This document shows, in pieces, positions 5,917 to 6,146 of a stretch of DNA of 6,146 nt; position 1 is the first letter of the stretch; each line of letters starts with the position of its first letter. The translations under genes and the position numbers were made by a program. The notes below the pieces were generated by a model. The model ran no database searches. It saw only the letters and a list, made by a program, of their open reading frames with translations, and was not told the DNA's origin. Location: contig CAJWZG010000170.1 of the NCBI GenBank assembly GCA_913049565.1, positions 1 through 6,146 on the forward strand, read 5' to 3'. This DNA comes from an uncultured Gammaproteobacteria bacterium. Lineage in GTDB: Bacteria > Pseudomonadota > Gammaproteobacteria > Pseudomonadales > Azotimanducaceae_A.

Positions 5917-6146
5917 ATGTCTATTGCAGCTCCATCGGCAGCCCTCCCTATCGCGATCACCCTGGGGGACCCTGCGGGTGTAGGGCCAGAGATACTAGTG
6001 CAAACAATATTGGAGGCGGCTAAGTCGCCAGATGCCGATCGTACTCGATGGATTGTCGTAGGCGCCCGCTGGGCGTTAGAGCGTGGGGCGAAGGCGTTGG
6101 CTCAAAGTTTACCGTCGCTTACCGAAATACAGTCGCCAGCCGAGGC
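5917..6146 (+). CDS. pdxA: PdxA-family 4-hydroxythreonine-4-phosphate dehydrogenase, N-terminal part (runs off the window)
   Basis: The first 76 codons of a PdxA-family dehydrogenase. The defining N-terminal motif P-I-A-I-T-L-G-D-P-A-G-V-G-P-E-I is at residues 11-26. PdxA oxidises 4-phosphohydroxy-L-threonine in pyridoxal phosphate synthesis. Close relatives include PdxA2 (4-phospho-D-threonate/erythronate dehydrogenase) and TphB of terephthalate breakdown. The G-D-P-A-G-V-G-P-E form differs from the G-E-P-A-G-I-G-P-D of E. coli PdxA and is also typical of PdxA2, so the symbol is provisional. The metal-binding histidines lie beyond the window. The ATG at 5917 is the only plausible start, since a stop codon (5887-5889) closes the frame just upstream. 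The ribosome site is weak. No surA or ksgA is seen upstream, unlike the E. coli arrangement. Confidence 0.85.
   Translation, partial: MSIAAPSAALPIAITLGDPAGVGPEILVQTILEAAKSPDADRTRWIVVGARWALERGAKALAQSLPSLTEIQSPAE

Overview
The window (about 6.1 kb, moderate GC) looks like chromosome of a free-living, probably marine, gammaproteobacterium. The support for this is a CTGT-N8-ACAG LexA box of the gamma/beta-proteobacterial type, a RibB protein fused to a degenerate GTP cyclohydrolase II domain, a PQQ dehydrogenase, and a tRNA-Arg(TCG). The taxonomic call is inference. I see no insertion sequence, phage gene or CRISPR array.

Layout. The window opens inside a tRNA-Arg(TCG) gene (3' half, 1-52). A gene-free stretch rich in small inverted repeats follows (53-280). 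A cupin protein with a three-histidine metal site is read leftward (281-739). A 220-base divergent spacer (740-959) separates it from a rightward pair 23 bases apart: a predicted lipoprotein PQQ dehydrogenase of the glucose/quinate dehydrogenase family (960-3065) and a class III (CaiB/BaiF) CoA-transferase (3089-4282). After 85 bases comes ribB with a C-terminal GTP cyclohydrolase II-like domain that has lost all three zinc cysteines (4368-5477). A small four-cysteine zinc-ribbon protein is read leftward and converges on it (5489-5725). Its upstream region carries a near-perfect LexA (SOS) box (5763-5782). The window ends inside a rightward pdxA-family gene (5917 to the edge).

How the genes may work together. 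The PQQ dehydrogenase and CoA-transferase probably form one transcript: a periplasmic alcohol or polyol oxidation followed by cytoplasmic CoA activation of the acid product. The divergent cupin resembles small metal dioxygenases such as the acetylacetone-cleaving Dke1 and may belong to the same catabolic locus. Its substrate cannot be read from sequence. ribB is a cofactor gene (riboflavin), and the pdxA-family gene is either vitamin B6 synthesis or a catabolic paralogue. The most unusual element is the LexA box placed over a plausible promoter of the small zinc-ribbon gene, which suggests a DNA-damage-induced small protein of unknown function.
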